Source of the DNA: CAYJPA01 sp964371945
GTDB lineage: Bacteria > Chloroflexota > Chloroflexia > Thermomicrobiales > UBA6265
Assembly: GCA_964371945.1 (NCBI GenBank)
Contig: CAYJPA010000033.1
Coordinates: 1 to 54,189, forward strand
Length of the DNA: 54,189 nt
Direction of reading: 5' to 3'
The position numbers and the translations under genes are program-made. The notes below the pieces were generated by a model that was not told where the DNA came from, ran no database searches, and was given only the letters and a program-made list of their open reading frames with translations. This document shows positions 9,070 through 17,341 of the stretch, one piece after another. Within the stretch, counting starts at the first letter, position 1, and each line of letters opens with the position of its first letter.

Positions 9070-10038
9070 ATGGGACGTTACATCGTCAAGCGAGTGCTTC
9101 TGGTGATCCCACTGTTGCTGGGGGTCTCGTTCCTGACCTTTGCGATCATCAATCTCGTTCCGGGAAGTCCAATTGCCAATCTCCGGGCGAATCCCAAGAT
9201 CCGCCCGGCGGACCTGGCCCGTCTGGAAGACCAGCTCGGGCTCAATGATCCATGGCCGGTGCGATACATCCGCTGGTTGGCCGATCTTGCTCACGGCGAT
9301 CTGGGCGTCTCGATGCACAACAGCGTTTCGGTTGCGGATCGAATCTGGGCGGTGCTCCCAAACACGCTCCTCCTTACCACATGCGCGCTGGCCTTCGCGC
9401 TTATTCTCGCGGTCCCGGTCGGCGTCTACGCGGCCGCCCATCACCGAACGTGGATCGATCGCTTGTCGAACATCGTGAGCATCGCGTTGTTCGCGATCCC
9501 CAACGCCTGGCTGGCGATTCTGCTGGTGGTGCTCTTCTCCTTCAAGTTCAAAGAATGGGGCCTGCCCTCGCTTCCCGCGACAGGCATTACGTCAACTCGC
9601 AGCGGCGGCGATCTCGTCGACCGCCTTCAGCACTTGATTCTGCCCACGGTGTCATTAAGCCTGATTCAGGTCGGCATCTGGTCGGCGTACATTCGCTCGT
9701 CGATGATCGAGGCGCTCCAACAGGAATACGTCAGAACCGCGCGCGCCAAAGGGTTAAGCAACCGCGTCGTGCTCTTCAGCCATGCCTTTCGCAACGCGTT
9801 CTTGCCGCTGGTGACCCTCGTCGGGTTGTCGCTGCCGTCACTCTTCGGCGGCGCGGTGTTCATCGAAACCGTCTTTGCCTGGAACGGAATCGGACTCCTG
9901 ACGATTCAGGCGGTCGGGCAGCGCGACTACACGATGGTGATGGGAACGACGCTGATGTTCTCGTTCCTGATCATCGTCGCGAATCTCTTTACCGACATCG
10001 CCTATGCCGTGCTCGACCCGCGCATCAGGATTGACTGA
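9070..10038 (+). CDS. Peptide-type ABC importer II, permease (DppB-like)
   Basis: A 322-aa inner-membrane permease. It opens with MGRYIVKRVLLVIPLLLGVS, the usual DppB first helix, has about six hydrophobic segments and an intact EAA-type loop (EYVRTARAKGLSNRVVLFSH), and ends YAVLDPRIRID. It lies 21 bases after the binding-protein gene and 21 bases before the DppC-like gene, so the three form one operon. Confidence 0.93.
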   Translation: MGRYIVKRVLLVIPLLLGVSFLTFAIINLVPGSPIANLRANPKIRPADLARLEDQLGLNDPWPVRYIRWLADLAHGDLGVSMHNSVSVADRIWAVLPNTLLLTTCALAFALILAVPVGVYAAAHHRTWIDRLSNIVSIALFAIPNAWLAILLVVLFSFKFKEWGLPSLPATGITSTRSGGDLVDRLQHLILPTVSLSLIQVGIWSAYIRSSMIEALQQEYVRTARAKGLSNRVVLFSHAFRNAFLPLVTLVGLSLPSLFGGAVFIETVFAWNGIGLLTIQAVGQRDYTMVMGTTLMFSFLIIVANLFTDIAYAVLDPRIRID

Positions 10039-10059
10039 CGTGAGCGAGAGCCGACCCAC

Positions 10060-11001
10060 GTGAGCGCGGAAGTAGCGAGCACACTGGCCGATGCGGGTCG
10101 TTCGGGGCACGGATCTTCGCAAGAAGAGCGCATCGTGCGGTCATCGCCGGGACTCTATCGCCAGGCGTGGCGGCGGTTCCGACGCGACGGAGTAGCGATG
10201 ACCTCCTTGTTCACATTCGTGGCTGTTGCGGCGTTTGTCCTCGGCGCGCCGTTGGTCTCTCGACTCACGGGGTTCAACTACTACGAGAACCATCTCTCGG
10301 AAAAATTGTCCGCGCCATTCTCGAACGGATACGTGCTTGGAAGCGACGCGAACGGGCGCGATATCCTCACACGACTCGCGTACGGAGGCAGGATTTCGCT
10401 GCTGGTTGCCTTCTTCGCCACGATCTCGGAACTAGGGCTTGGAATGTCTTTTGGGATCATCGCCGGCTACTTTGGCAAATGGGTCGATACCATCATCATG
10501 CGGCTTGTCGACATACTGCTGTCGATCCCGGCGCTCCCGTTGTTGGTGCTGATCTCGACGCTTTTTTCACCGGGAACGATTCTGTTGGCCGTGTTGATCG
10601 GCGCGATCTTCTGGCCGGGCGATGCCCGTTTGATCCGGGCAGAAGTTCTGTCGCTCAAAGGCAGGGAGTACATCGAGGCCGCCAAGGTGGTCGGTGTGCC
10701 ATCCTGGCGCATCATCATCAAGCATCTGGTGCCAAACATCACGCCGATTATGCTGATCCAGGCATCCCTGGCAGTCCCGGGAGCCATCCTCACGGAAGCG
10801 TTGATCAGTTTTCTAGGACTGGGCATCCAGGTACCAACGCCGTCTTGGGGGAACATGCTGGATGAAGCGTCCAGGTTCTATCGCACCGACTGGACCAACG
10901 TCTTTTTTCCTGGTCTCATGATCTACATCACATCGCTTGCGCTTTATCTGGTCGGAATCGGACTGCGCGACGCGCTCGATCCACGTTTGCAGGAGTCCTG
11001 A
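10060..11001 (+). CDS. Peptide-type ABC importer II, permease (DppC-like)
   Basis: A 313-aa inner-membrane permease. After a polar leader of some 45 residues come the DppC anchor helix, the LGSDANGRDILTRLAYGG segment, five more hydrophobic segments and the EAA-type loop EYIEAAKVVGVPSWRIIIKH; it ends GLRDALDPRLQES. The start is taken at GTG 10060; no strong Shine-Dalgarno is seen, and coupling to the upstream stop at 10038 is likely. No ATPase gene follows, so the complex must borrow ATPase subunits from elsewhere. Confidence 0.92.
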   Translation: MSAEVASTLADAGRSGHGSSQEERIVRSSPGLYRQAWRRFRRDGVAMTSLFTFVAVAAFVLGAPLVSRLTGFNYYENHLSEKLSAPFSNGYVLGSDANGRDILTRLAYGGRISLLVAFFATISELGLGMSFGIIAGYFGKWVDTIIMRLVDILLSIPALPLLVLISTLFSPGTILLAVLIGAIFWPGDARLIRAEVLSLKGREYIEAAKVVGVPSWRIIIKHLVPNITPIMLIQASLAVPGAILTEALISFLGLGIQVPTPSWGNMLDEASRFYRTDWTNVFFPGLMIYITSLALYLVGIGLRDALDPRLQES

Positions 11002-11022
11002 CAAGGCCTTGCGCGACGGCCC

Positions 11023-11256
11023 TCAGTCCGGAAGGGCGGTCTCTTCGCTGGTTTCCAGACCGACCGGCAGTCCGTCGGCTTCCATGAGCTGGCGACATGA
11101 GGCGCACAATCGCAATTGCTCGACCGGTTCGGCCGCACCGCGACGCCCATCGACCACGACCATCGCGGTCGCGCTCCCTGGCAACCCGCACAGATCGCAT
11201 GTAACGACGGCGCTGCCACTGATCTCTCTGAGTTGTCCGATCAACTCCTCGTCCAC
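11023..11256 (-). CDS. Small Cys4 (zinc-ribbon-like) protein
   Basis: A 77-aa protein convergent with importer II. It has two CxxC pairs, CDLC near residue 20 and CASC near residue 52, spaced as in a zinc ribbon or a small rubredoxin-like knuckle. The GTG start at 11256 has AAGGAGG 7 bases upstream, which supports real translation. The family is not recognised. A regulatory or redox role is possible, but nothing in the context tells which. The tail is acidic. Confidence 0.6.
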   Translation of the reverse strand: MDEELIGQLREISGSAVVTCDLCGLPGSATAMVVVDGRRGAAEPVEQLRLCASCRQLMEADGLPVGLETSEETALPD

Positions 11257-11544
11257 GTTGGGCCTCCTTCCGGGTCATACTACGAAACTAGATGTAACGC
11301 GCCGGTCCTGTCAGAAGCGCCCGATTTCTCAGCCAAACCGCAACAAAACCGGCCAAACGGTTGAGGAGATCGCATTGATCGACCCGCAACGGCGGTGCCA
11401 CGGGTGCAATTGTCACACCCCTGTAACGGCCCCCCATATTCCGAATCGGTCATGTCACATCCACCGCTTTACGCTAGACGTGTAAAACGGGCGAGAATCC
11501 AATCTGGCTCGTGCATCGATCTGATAGAGAAATGGAGGAGACAC

Positions 11545-12525
11545 GTGGAGACGAAGACAGCAGTCAACGTCCGCATCCTCGTGCCGATCGACGGGTCAGA
11601 GCTCTCTGAGCAAGCAATCGCCTTCGCTGCCTGCATGGCGCCAAAAGGCGCCAAATTCTATCTCCTGCGTGTGACCCCGCACGCGGAAGCGATCAATGGA
11701 CTGTGGGGTGGCGTGGTGGCGACCGAAGCGCAGGTCGCCGAAATGACAGCCGAGGATGCTGCCGCGGATCTCGAACGGGCCACCGTCCTGATTCCAAAGC
11801 GGTTTTCCGTGGAGGCCGAGGTGATTGCTGGAGATCCGGCCGACATCATCATCCAGACCGCGGTGCGTCATACGGTCGAGATGATCGTGATGGCAAGCCA
11901 CGGGCGCGGGGCGGTCGGGCGCTGGACAGTTGGCAGCGTCGCCGATCGGGTTGCGCGAGAGTCGTTGGTCCCTGTGATGATCGTCTGCCCAACGACCGGC
12001 GACCCAATCCCACCGGAGGTTCGTCGCCTGGTGTTGCCTTATGACGGTTCGGAGCTCGCGGCAAACGCGATTCCGTTCGCGATCGAAGTCGCCGCTCGAC
12101 AGTCGTTGCCGGTGCATCTGGTCCGGGTGATCAATCCGGCGGCGGCGCTCTACCCGGCCATCGCAAGAAGCGCTCCGGTGTCGGACGAGCTCTATCAAAC
12201 CGCATTCGATACCGAGAAGCTGACGGCCGAAGAGGTTCTTGCCGCGGCCGCCGCCAGATTCAAGGAACGAGGAGTCACCGCGACGACACAGACGGTCGTC
12301 GGTCCGACGGTGACCGGGATCGAGAGCGTGCTCGAGCGCGGAGATGTGGTTGTGATCACCAGTCACGGGCGTGGCGGAATCCGCCGTTGGCTGCTTGGAA
12401 GCATCGCCGAACGGTTGATCCGCGACGGTAAGGCGCCAGTCGTAATGGTGCCATCAATCGGTCGTCAACGAGTGCCCAGCGTCGTGCCAGGCTCAGTGCT
12501 TGAGCTTGCTCTGGGAAAGGCATAG
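11545..12525 (+). CDS. Tandem universal stress protein (two USP domains)
   Basis: A 326-aa cytoplasmic protein with two UspA folds. The first starts RILVPIDGSELSEQAI and ends with ASHGRGAVGRWTVGSVAD; the second starts RLVLPYDGSELAANAI and ends TSHGRGGIRRWLLGSIAE. The G-x(2)-G-x(9)-G-[ST] ATP-binding pattern is visible in both. The start is GTG 11545 with GGAGGAG upstream; a 50-codon upstream extension of the frame is not supported. A second tandem Usp gene follows after 36 bases, probably in one transcript. Such pairs are commonly induced by energy or oxygen limitation. Confidence 0.92.
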   Translation: METKTAVNVRILVPIDGSELSEQAIAFAACMAPKGAKFYLLRVTPHAEAINGLWGGVVATEAQVAEMTAEDAAADLERATVLIPKRFSVEAEVIAGDPADIIIQTAVRHTVEMIVMASHGRGAVGRWTVGSVADRVARESLVPVMIVCPTTGDPIPPEVRRLVLPYDGSELAANAIPFAIEVAARQSLPVHLVRVINPAAALYPAIARSAPVSDELYQTAFDTEKLTAEEVLAAAAARFKERGVTATTQTVVGPTVTGIESVLERGDVVVITSHGRGGIRRWLLGSIAERLIRDGKAPVVMVPSIGRQRVPSVVPGSVLELALGKA

Positions 12526-12561
12526 TTTGGCCGGCAAGCGGCTAACGAATGGAGTATCGAT

Positions 12562-13419
12562 ATGTTCAGTCATCTGTTGGTCGCGCTTGACGGCTCGCCG
12601 GCCGCGGAGAGCGCGATCGCCTATGCGGCCCTCTTGCCAAGCCGGGTCGTCACCCTCTTGACGGTCGTTCCGTGCGCGGAGAGCTCTGGATACGACTGGC
12701 TCACCGATATCGCGGACGACACGCATCACCAGCAACGACGTCAGCACGCGCAGAACTATTTGAAAGCGGTTTCCGAGCACCTGAAACAACGTGGACGGAC
12801 CGTACGGATGGTCGTCGCGGAGGGCGATCCCGCGGAACAGATCACCCACGCCTCGTCAGGCGCGAATGTGGTGCTGATGACCAACCACGGTCAAGGAGCA
12901 TCTTCGACGGCGGCGTACGGCAGCGTTGTCGACCGGGTGGTCCGCCACTGTGAGAAGCCGGTGCTCGTTGTACGCGGCGTCGAGACACGGGGCACTCTGC
13001 CTTCCATCGACCGGATCGTGGTGCCGCTGGATGGCTCGAGCATAGCCGAGGAGGCTTCTCCGCTTGCCATGGAGCTCGGGTCTCAACTGGGCGTTCCGGT
13101 ACACCTCCTGAGCGTGGTCGATCCCGCCTGGTTCCCGGCCGGCTCACTTGAACATGCCGCAAAACACATTGCTGATTATCTTGCCTCGGAGGGTGAGCGA
13201 TTCCGCTCTCATGCTCTGGAAGTCACAACCGAGGTGCGACGCGGAACGCCGGCGGCCGAGATTATCACCGCTGCCGGTTCGTCAGACCTCATTGTGATGA
13301 CGGCATTTGGTGCGGCAACGGGACAACGGTGGCGGTTCGGCAGCGTGGCCGACAAGCTGATTCGTTTCGCGCCGGCACCGGTGCTCGTCATCCGCCCGAC
13401 CGCCTCATCGTCTGCCTAA
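12562..13419 (+). CDS. Tandem universal stress protein (two USP domains)
   Basis: A 285-aa paralogue of the preceding gene. The first domain begins HLLVALDGSPAAESAI and ends in TNHGQGASSTAAYGSVVD; the second begins RIVVPLDGSSIAEEAS and ends in TAFGAATGQRWRFGSVADKL, where the second Gly-rich ATP loop is degraded relative to the first. ATG 12562 follows a short GGAG. It lies next to, and converges on, an HPF-like hibernation factor gene. Confidence 0.92.
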   Translation: MFSHLLVALDGSPAAESAIAYAALLPSRVVTLLTVVPCAESSGYDWLTDIADDTHHQQRRQHAQNYLKAVSEHLKQRGRTVRMVVAEGDPAEQITHASSGANVVLMTNHGQGASSTAAYGSVVDRVVRHCEKPVLVVRGVETRGTLPSIDRIVVPLDGSSIAEEASPLAMELGSQLGVPVHLLSVVDPAWFPAGSLEHAAKHIADYLASEGERFRSHALEVTTEVRRGTPAAEIITAAGSSDLIVMTAFGAATGQRWRFGSVADKLIRFAPAPVLVIRPTASSSA

Positions 13420-13502
13420 GCAACTTAAACGGGCTTGTTGCTGTTTTACGGTAATGCCCTCGTTTGGATCTGTAGCCTCATGGCGGCGATTCAGATGAAT
13501 GA

Positions 13503-13530
13503 CCCCGGCAGGCCAATTGGTCCGCCGGGG
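13503..13530. terminator. GC-rich hairpin between convergent genes
   Basis: CCCCGGC (13503-13509) pairs with GCCGGGG (13524-13530), and the loop contains a further GGCCAATTGGTCC inverted sequence. It lies between the convergent Usp and HPF-like genes. There is no T-run, so it may be a factor-dependent or weak bidirectional terminator. Confidence 0.5.
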
Positions 13531-13596
13531 CCGGAGAAGAGATACGGACGGAGGCAACGCGGCCATTGGCAGCGCTCCCCGTTCCAGGAAATGGTC

Positions 13597-13992
13597 TCAG
13601 TTACCTGAGCCGTCGCCAGGCGTCGTCACGGGATGCGGCCTAAGGGTTTTTGGCAATCGCCGGCTCGGAACGCCGTACGTAGGTTCGCCACGCTGCGTTG
13701 ATAAGCGGCGCTCGAGTTGGCGCTCGAGATCTTCAATCGCAAGCCGCGCGGCGCGATCGGCGGTCGGCGCGGATTGATGGCTGATGAGCTCGCCGGCGTG
13801 CGATCCGAGCTCTATTCGAAGGTCAACCTCGGTTGTTCGTTGGTCGCCGTGACTCTGGAATCTGGCGACAGCCTTCGGTTCCGAATAGTGACTAACCCTG
13901 CGGCCGAAGTGCTCGAGCATTCGTTGAATCTTTGCCTCAGCCTCCTCGTCGAGCTTCGTCCCGTCCACACTCAGTTGAATTGAGAGAGTCAT
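13597..13992 (-). CDS. HPF/RaiA-like ribosome hibernation factor
   Basis: A 131-aa protein resembling the short sigma-54 modulation/S30EA family, which binds the 30S decoding region and silences ribosomes in dormancy. It shows the beta-alpha pattern: IQLSVDGTKLDEEAEAKI, then VDLRIELGSHAGELISHQ, then AARLAIEDLERQLERRL. The tail is short and lacks the long-HPF dimerisation domain. The start is ATG 13992, 9 bases after GGAGG; an ATG at 14001 directly abuts the GGAGG. Assignment rests on pattern, not on invariant residues, hence moderate confidence; adjacency to Usp genes fits. Confidence 0.65.
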   Translation of the reverse strand: MTLSIQLSVDGTKLDEEAEAKIQRMLEHFGRRVSHYSEPKAVARFQSHGDQRTTEVDLRIELGSHAGELISHQSAPTADRAARLAIEDLERQLERRLSTQRGEPTYGVPSRRLPKTLRPHPVTTPGDGSGN

Positions 13993-14208
13993 TGTCGCCA
14001 TCCTCCCGAAAGCGTTGGTACTTCACTGATGCCATTCTGGACCGGGTGCGCTTCAAGACGGCTCAAAACCTGGGCTCCCACGTCACAATCCCGTGGCAAT
14101 ACCGGCATCACCTGTCGGACATTCTGCGAGTGCCCCGGTCGCGCGGCCATAATTCATCAGGCGATCAGGGTTGTCAGGCGGGGACCATTCGATTCAAAGG
14201 GGCACGGT

Positions 14209-14676
14209 ATGACGATTGAGGGGCGCACGCCCTCCGATAGTGCGGTTACGCTTGGACAGTTGATGCTGCCGAATGACGCAAATCCCTCGGGAGATGTTCA
14301 TGGCGGCGTGGTCATGAAGCTGGTCGACACCGCCGCGGGTCTCGCCGCGATGCGCCATGCGAGATCGCGCTGCGCGACGGTCGAGGTCGATTCGATGACC
14401 TTCGAAGCACCGGTCCATGTCGGCGATCTATTGCATCTGGACGCGCGCTTGACCTGGACCGGGCGCACAAGCATGGAGATCGAGGTAGTCGTCGAAGCCG
14501 AAAATATCCTGGCGGGAACCCGGCATCGCACCTCAACAGCGTATCTGGTCTACGTCGCACTCAATGCCAACGGCCGGCCGATGCCGGTGCCGCCGCTCAT
14601 TCCGACGGACGACGACGAACGGGCGAAGTGGTCCGCCGCCGAGCGACGGCGAACCGTTCGACTGGCCGATCGATAA
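14209..14676 (+). CDS. Acyl-CoA thioesterase, hotdog fold (YciA-like)
   Basis: A 155-aa cytoplasmic enzyme expected to hydrolyse acyl-CoA to free acid and CoA. The hotdog signature is clear: LMLPNDANPSGDVHGG with the catalytic-region Asn/Asp and HGG, then LVDTAAGLAA for the central helix, and TFEAPVHVGDLLHLDARLTW for the strands. AAAGGGG lies upstream of ATG 14209; a 60-codon extension of the frame is unsupported. The MOSC gene follows after 32 bases on the same strand. Confidence 0.9.
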   Translation: MTIEGRTPSDSAVTLGQLMLPNDANPSGDVHGGVVMKLVDTAAGLAAMRHARSRCATVEVDSMTFEAPVHVGDLLHLDARLTWTGRTSMEIEVVVEAENILAGTRHRTSTAYLVYVALNANGRPMPVPPLIPTDDDERAKWSAAERRRTVRLADR

Positions 14677-14708
14677 TCGACATCCGGAGCTCATCGGAGG
14701 GACTGTTT

Positions 14709-15311
14709 ATGCGCCTTCTCGGCGAAATCGTGAAACTTCAGGTTCAGGTCGAGAGCCTGAAGGTGGGCGAGACGAATCGCCGCCGGTACGATCCCGCCGG
14801 TTTGAGAGAAGTGGCGGCTCTTGTGCTCAGCGGCGACGGTGTCGAAGGCGTGACTTCCGGCGGTACAACGCTGGATGACGTGCATAACCTGACACATCCC
14901 GCCACGAAGAGCCGCCGGGGCTCAAACGGCATCTCGATCGGTTTCACATCGCACTATCGCGCGATGCGAGAGCGCTTCGGCGAGCATGTTGTCGACGGCA
15001 TCGCCGGGGAGAACATTCTGGTTCGAGTCGACGATCCGGATGCGCTTTTCACCGAAGGGGAGCTCGCCCGTGGAGTTGTGATTCAGACCGTGGGTGGAGA
15101 AACAGTGCGGTTGGCCGATGTGATCGTGGCAGCACCATGCGTCGAGTTCTCGCGATTTGCACTGCAGTTTCCGGACGATGCAAGACCCGATCGCACCGTC
15201 ACAGCGGCAGTGCAGTTCCTGGATGCCGGCATGCGTGGGTTTTATTCGAGGTATCAGGGAACAACGGCACGGATCGCGATTGGCGATCGGTTATACGCCG
15301 CAACCAGTTAA
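14709..15311 (+). CDS. MOSC domain protein
   Basis: A 200-aa protein related to the molybdenum-cofactor sulfurase C-terminal (MOSC) domain, used in sulfur transfer or oxo-transfer to molybdenum enzymes. Typical features are the GIAGENILV strand-turn, the conserved-position Cys in VAAPCVEFSRF, and the IAIGDRLY ending. ATG 14709 has CGGAGGGA upstream; 27 codons of open frame before it lie inside the thioesterase gene. It converges on the threonine dehydratase gene with only 47 bases between stops. Confidence 0.75.
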   Translation: MRLLGEIVKLQVQVESLKVGETNRRRYDPAGLREVAALVLSGDGVEGVTSGGTTLDDVHNLTHPATKSRRGSNGISIGFTSHYRAMRERFGEHVVDGIAGENILVRVDDPDALFTEGELARGVVIQTVGGETVRLADVIVAAPCVEFSRFALQFPDDARPDRTVTAAVQFLDAGMRGFYSRYQGTTARIAIGDRLYAATS

Positions 15312-15358
15312 TCGGCAATCGACCGCACGCGGGCCTTTCGGACCTCCGGCGCGCCCCC

Positions 15359-16309
15359 CTATCCCATCAGCCGGCTCCAGATCCTCGGTTCGGCGTTCGA
15401 ACCGGAGAGAACGAGCACGACCTTGCGGCCGGTAAAGAGTCCCGCATTGTTCCGAAGACCGGCGAATGCGGCCGCGCCCGCGCCTTCCGGTAGGTGCCCC
15501 GTATTCCGAAGAAGCCCGATTGCGGCCGTGACCAGGTCTTCTTCGGAGACGAGCAGCATCGAGGTCACACCGTCCATCAAGTACCTGAACGTGTAGGTGC
15601 CGGGGTAGGCGGTGGCCAGACCGCCCGCGAACGTGTCGCACCGGTCGATCGTCAGCGGCTTGCCGGCCGCGAACGATTCATAGACCGCCGGAGCGGCGTC
15701 CGACTGCACGCCGTACAGGCGCTTTTCCGGGCTCGCCGCGCTCAGCACCAGCGCGCAGGCGCCGATCAGATTTCCGCCGCCAACTGGAACGATGAGATCG
15801 TCGAACTCGGGTAATTGCTCGAGCAATTCGAGCGCGAGTGTGGCGCAACCGATCATGACGTCCGTGTCTTCGCCGTCCTCGACATAGAGCAGGTTCTCGT
15901 GTTGCGCGATCTCCTTCGCTGCCTCGTTCGATTCCGAGAGCGTTTTGCCGACAACACGGAGATCGGCGCCAAGCGACCGGATCGCTTCGACTTTGACCGG
16001 GTTGGCGCCCTCCGGCACCAGGATCGTCGCTCGCCGCCCGAAGATCCTGGCGCCGAGGGCGATTCCCTGACCGTGATTGCCGGTGGATGCGCTGATCACG
16101 CCGGCAAATTCGGAACCCAGTGTGCTCAGCCGGTAAATGCCGCCACGCGCCTTGAACGACCGGATCGGCGAGCAGTCTTCGTACTTGACCCACACCTCGC
16201 AACCGTAGTCGCGGCTGAGCGTGCGGTTATGCAGGAGTGGGGTCGGCGGCAGGTGGCGGCCAACCAGCTGCCGTGCACGATAGACGTCGGTCAATGACGG
16301 CGCGGACAT
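15359..16309 (-). CDS. Threonine/serine dehydratase-like PLP enzyme (fold type II)
   Basis: A 316-aa cytoplasmic pyridoxal-phosphate enzyme that would deaminate threonine or serine to a 2-oxo acid. PLP is bound by the Lys in IRSFKARGG (about residue 53); STGNHGQGIA is the substrate/cofactor Asn loop, PVGGGNLIGA the glycine-rich phosphate loop and LVLSGSNAE the pyridine-nitrogen contact. There is no C-terminal ACT domain, so it is the short catabolic type rather than biosynthetic IlvA. TGGAGA precedes ATG 16309, 15 bases after the M24 peptidase stop on the same strand. Ectoine-catabolic EutB is a close alternative. Confidence 0.87.
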   Translation of the reverse strand: MSAPSLTDVYRARQLVGRHLPPTPLLHNRTLSRDYGCEVWVKYEDCSPIRSFKARGGIYRLSTLGSEFAGVISASTGNHGQGIALGARIFGRRATILVPEGANPVKVEAIRSLGADLRVVGKTLSESNEAAKEIAQHENLLYVEDGEDTDVMIGCATLALELLEQLPEFDDLIVPVGGGNLIGACALVLSAASPEKRLYGVQSDAAPAVYESFAAGKPLTIDRCDTFAGGLATAYPGTYTFRYLMDGVTSMLLVSEEDLVTAAIGLLRNTGHLPEGAGAAAFAGLRNNAGLFTGRKVVLVLSGSNAEPRIWSRLMG

Positions 16310-16324
16310 TGATTCTCCAGTCGA

Positions 16325-17040
16325 CTACAGCCTGACGATCAGGCTGTCGAGATCGCGAGCGTAGTAGGTCAGCCGTTCGCAGCCATCAGCGCGAATCACG
16401 ATCGTGTCGCTGTGGCGGAAACCGGCGAGGCCGGGCACGTAGAGACCCGGCTCGATCGTGAAGACCATATTCTCTTCGATCACGGTCGGATCGCCCTTGT
16501 CGATGAAGGGTGCCTCGTGACCTTCCAGACCGATGCTGTGACCCGTGTGGTGTCGCTGCAGAGCGGCCAGACCGAGCTCCTTGAAGGCTGCGCTGACCTC
16601 GGTCTCGACCTCGGCCAGTGTCCGGCCGGGTCGCAATGCATCGAACGCGGTTTGCTGAAGTTGCAGCATCAGATCGAAGTGCTTCACGAATTCGGCGTTC
16701 GGCTCGCCGGCGATCATCGTCCGCTCGAGCTCAGAGTTGTAGCCGCCGACATCCGCCCCCGCGCCGGTGACGAGCACATCGCCGCGCCGCAGTCCGGCCG
16801 CGCTGGAGAGTCCGTGTGGAAGGGCGGTGTTGGCTCCGGCGTGATACATCGCCAGCGCGGGCGACCAAAGACAGCGGTCAGCGGCTGATATTCGGGTCCG
16901 AGTGACGCCACCATGATCCGGCTGGCTTCGATCGAGGCTTCGAACGAGATATCCATTTCGTTGCGGCCGAGCTGGAGTTTCTCGTGCATCAGGCGGTGCG
17001 CCAAGTTGCCCCAGACGCAACTCTCGATAACGAGCTTCTG
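16325..17040 (-). pseudogene. M24 (Xaa-Pro) peptidase, truncated and frameshifted
   Basis: The remnant of a proline-specific metallopeptidase. The 3' part gives LSSAAGLRRGDVLVTGAGAD, ELERTMIAGEP, HHTGHSIGLEGHEAPF and ENMVFTIEPGLYVPG, which contain the M24 Asp, His and Glu metal ligands. The upstream part (ESCVWGNLAHRL to GPEYQPLTAVF) is in another frame; inserting one T in the TTT of GTCTTTGG (plus strand 16867-16869) restores PLTAVFWSPALAMYHAG. The N-terminal creatinase-like domain is absent: at about 17036-17043 the frame passes into an AfsR-type ATPase fragment. It may be a true pseudogene or a chimeric contig with an indel error. Confidence 0.75.
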
Positions 17041-17219
17041 ACCTCTTCGACCACGCGCAATGCGAGCCGGGTTTTGCCGATCCCGCCTGGACCGGTCAAG
17101 GTAATGAGCGTCGACTCCGGGCAGGCCACGAGTTTCTTGACTGCCGCGACGTCGCGTTCGCGTCCGACAAGCGAGGTTCGCCATTCGGAGCGATGGGATT
17201 CCGCTACGGAGGCGCTCAT
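17036..17219 (-). pseudogene. AfsR/SARP-type ATPase, N-terminal stub
   Basis: About 60 codons from ATG 17219 (GAGGAAG upstream) encode the start of a signal-transduction ATPase of the AfsR/LuxR-associated type: TSLVGRERDVAAVKKLVA followed by LITLTGPGGIGKTRLALRVV, a Walker A. Such proteins normally run to 700-1000 residues. Here the homology stops at EEVRS and the DNA continues as the middle of an M24 peptidase. It interrupts the importer III operon between the DppC-like gene and the peptidase, so the two truncated genes share one junction. Confidence 0.65.
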
Positions 17220-17341
17220 GCGCTTCCTCTTTTCCAGTGAAATTGGTGCGTGGGCAGGTGAGTCATCGTCCCGAACAGGATAACCGGAAATCCCCGCAAC
17301 CTGATGGAAGAATCGTGAATCTGTTCCCAGGGGTCGCCGCG

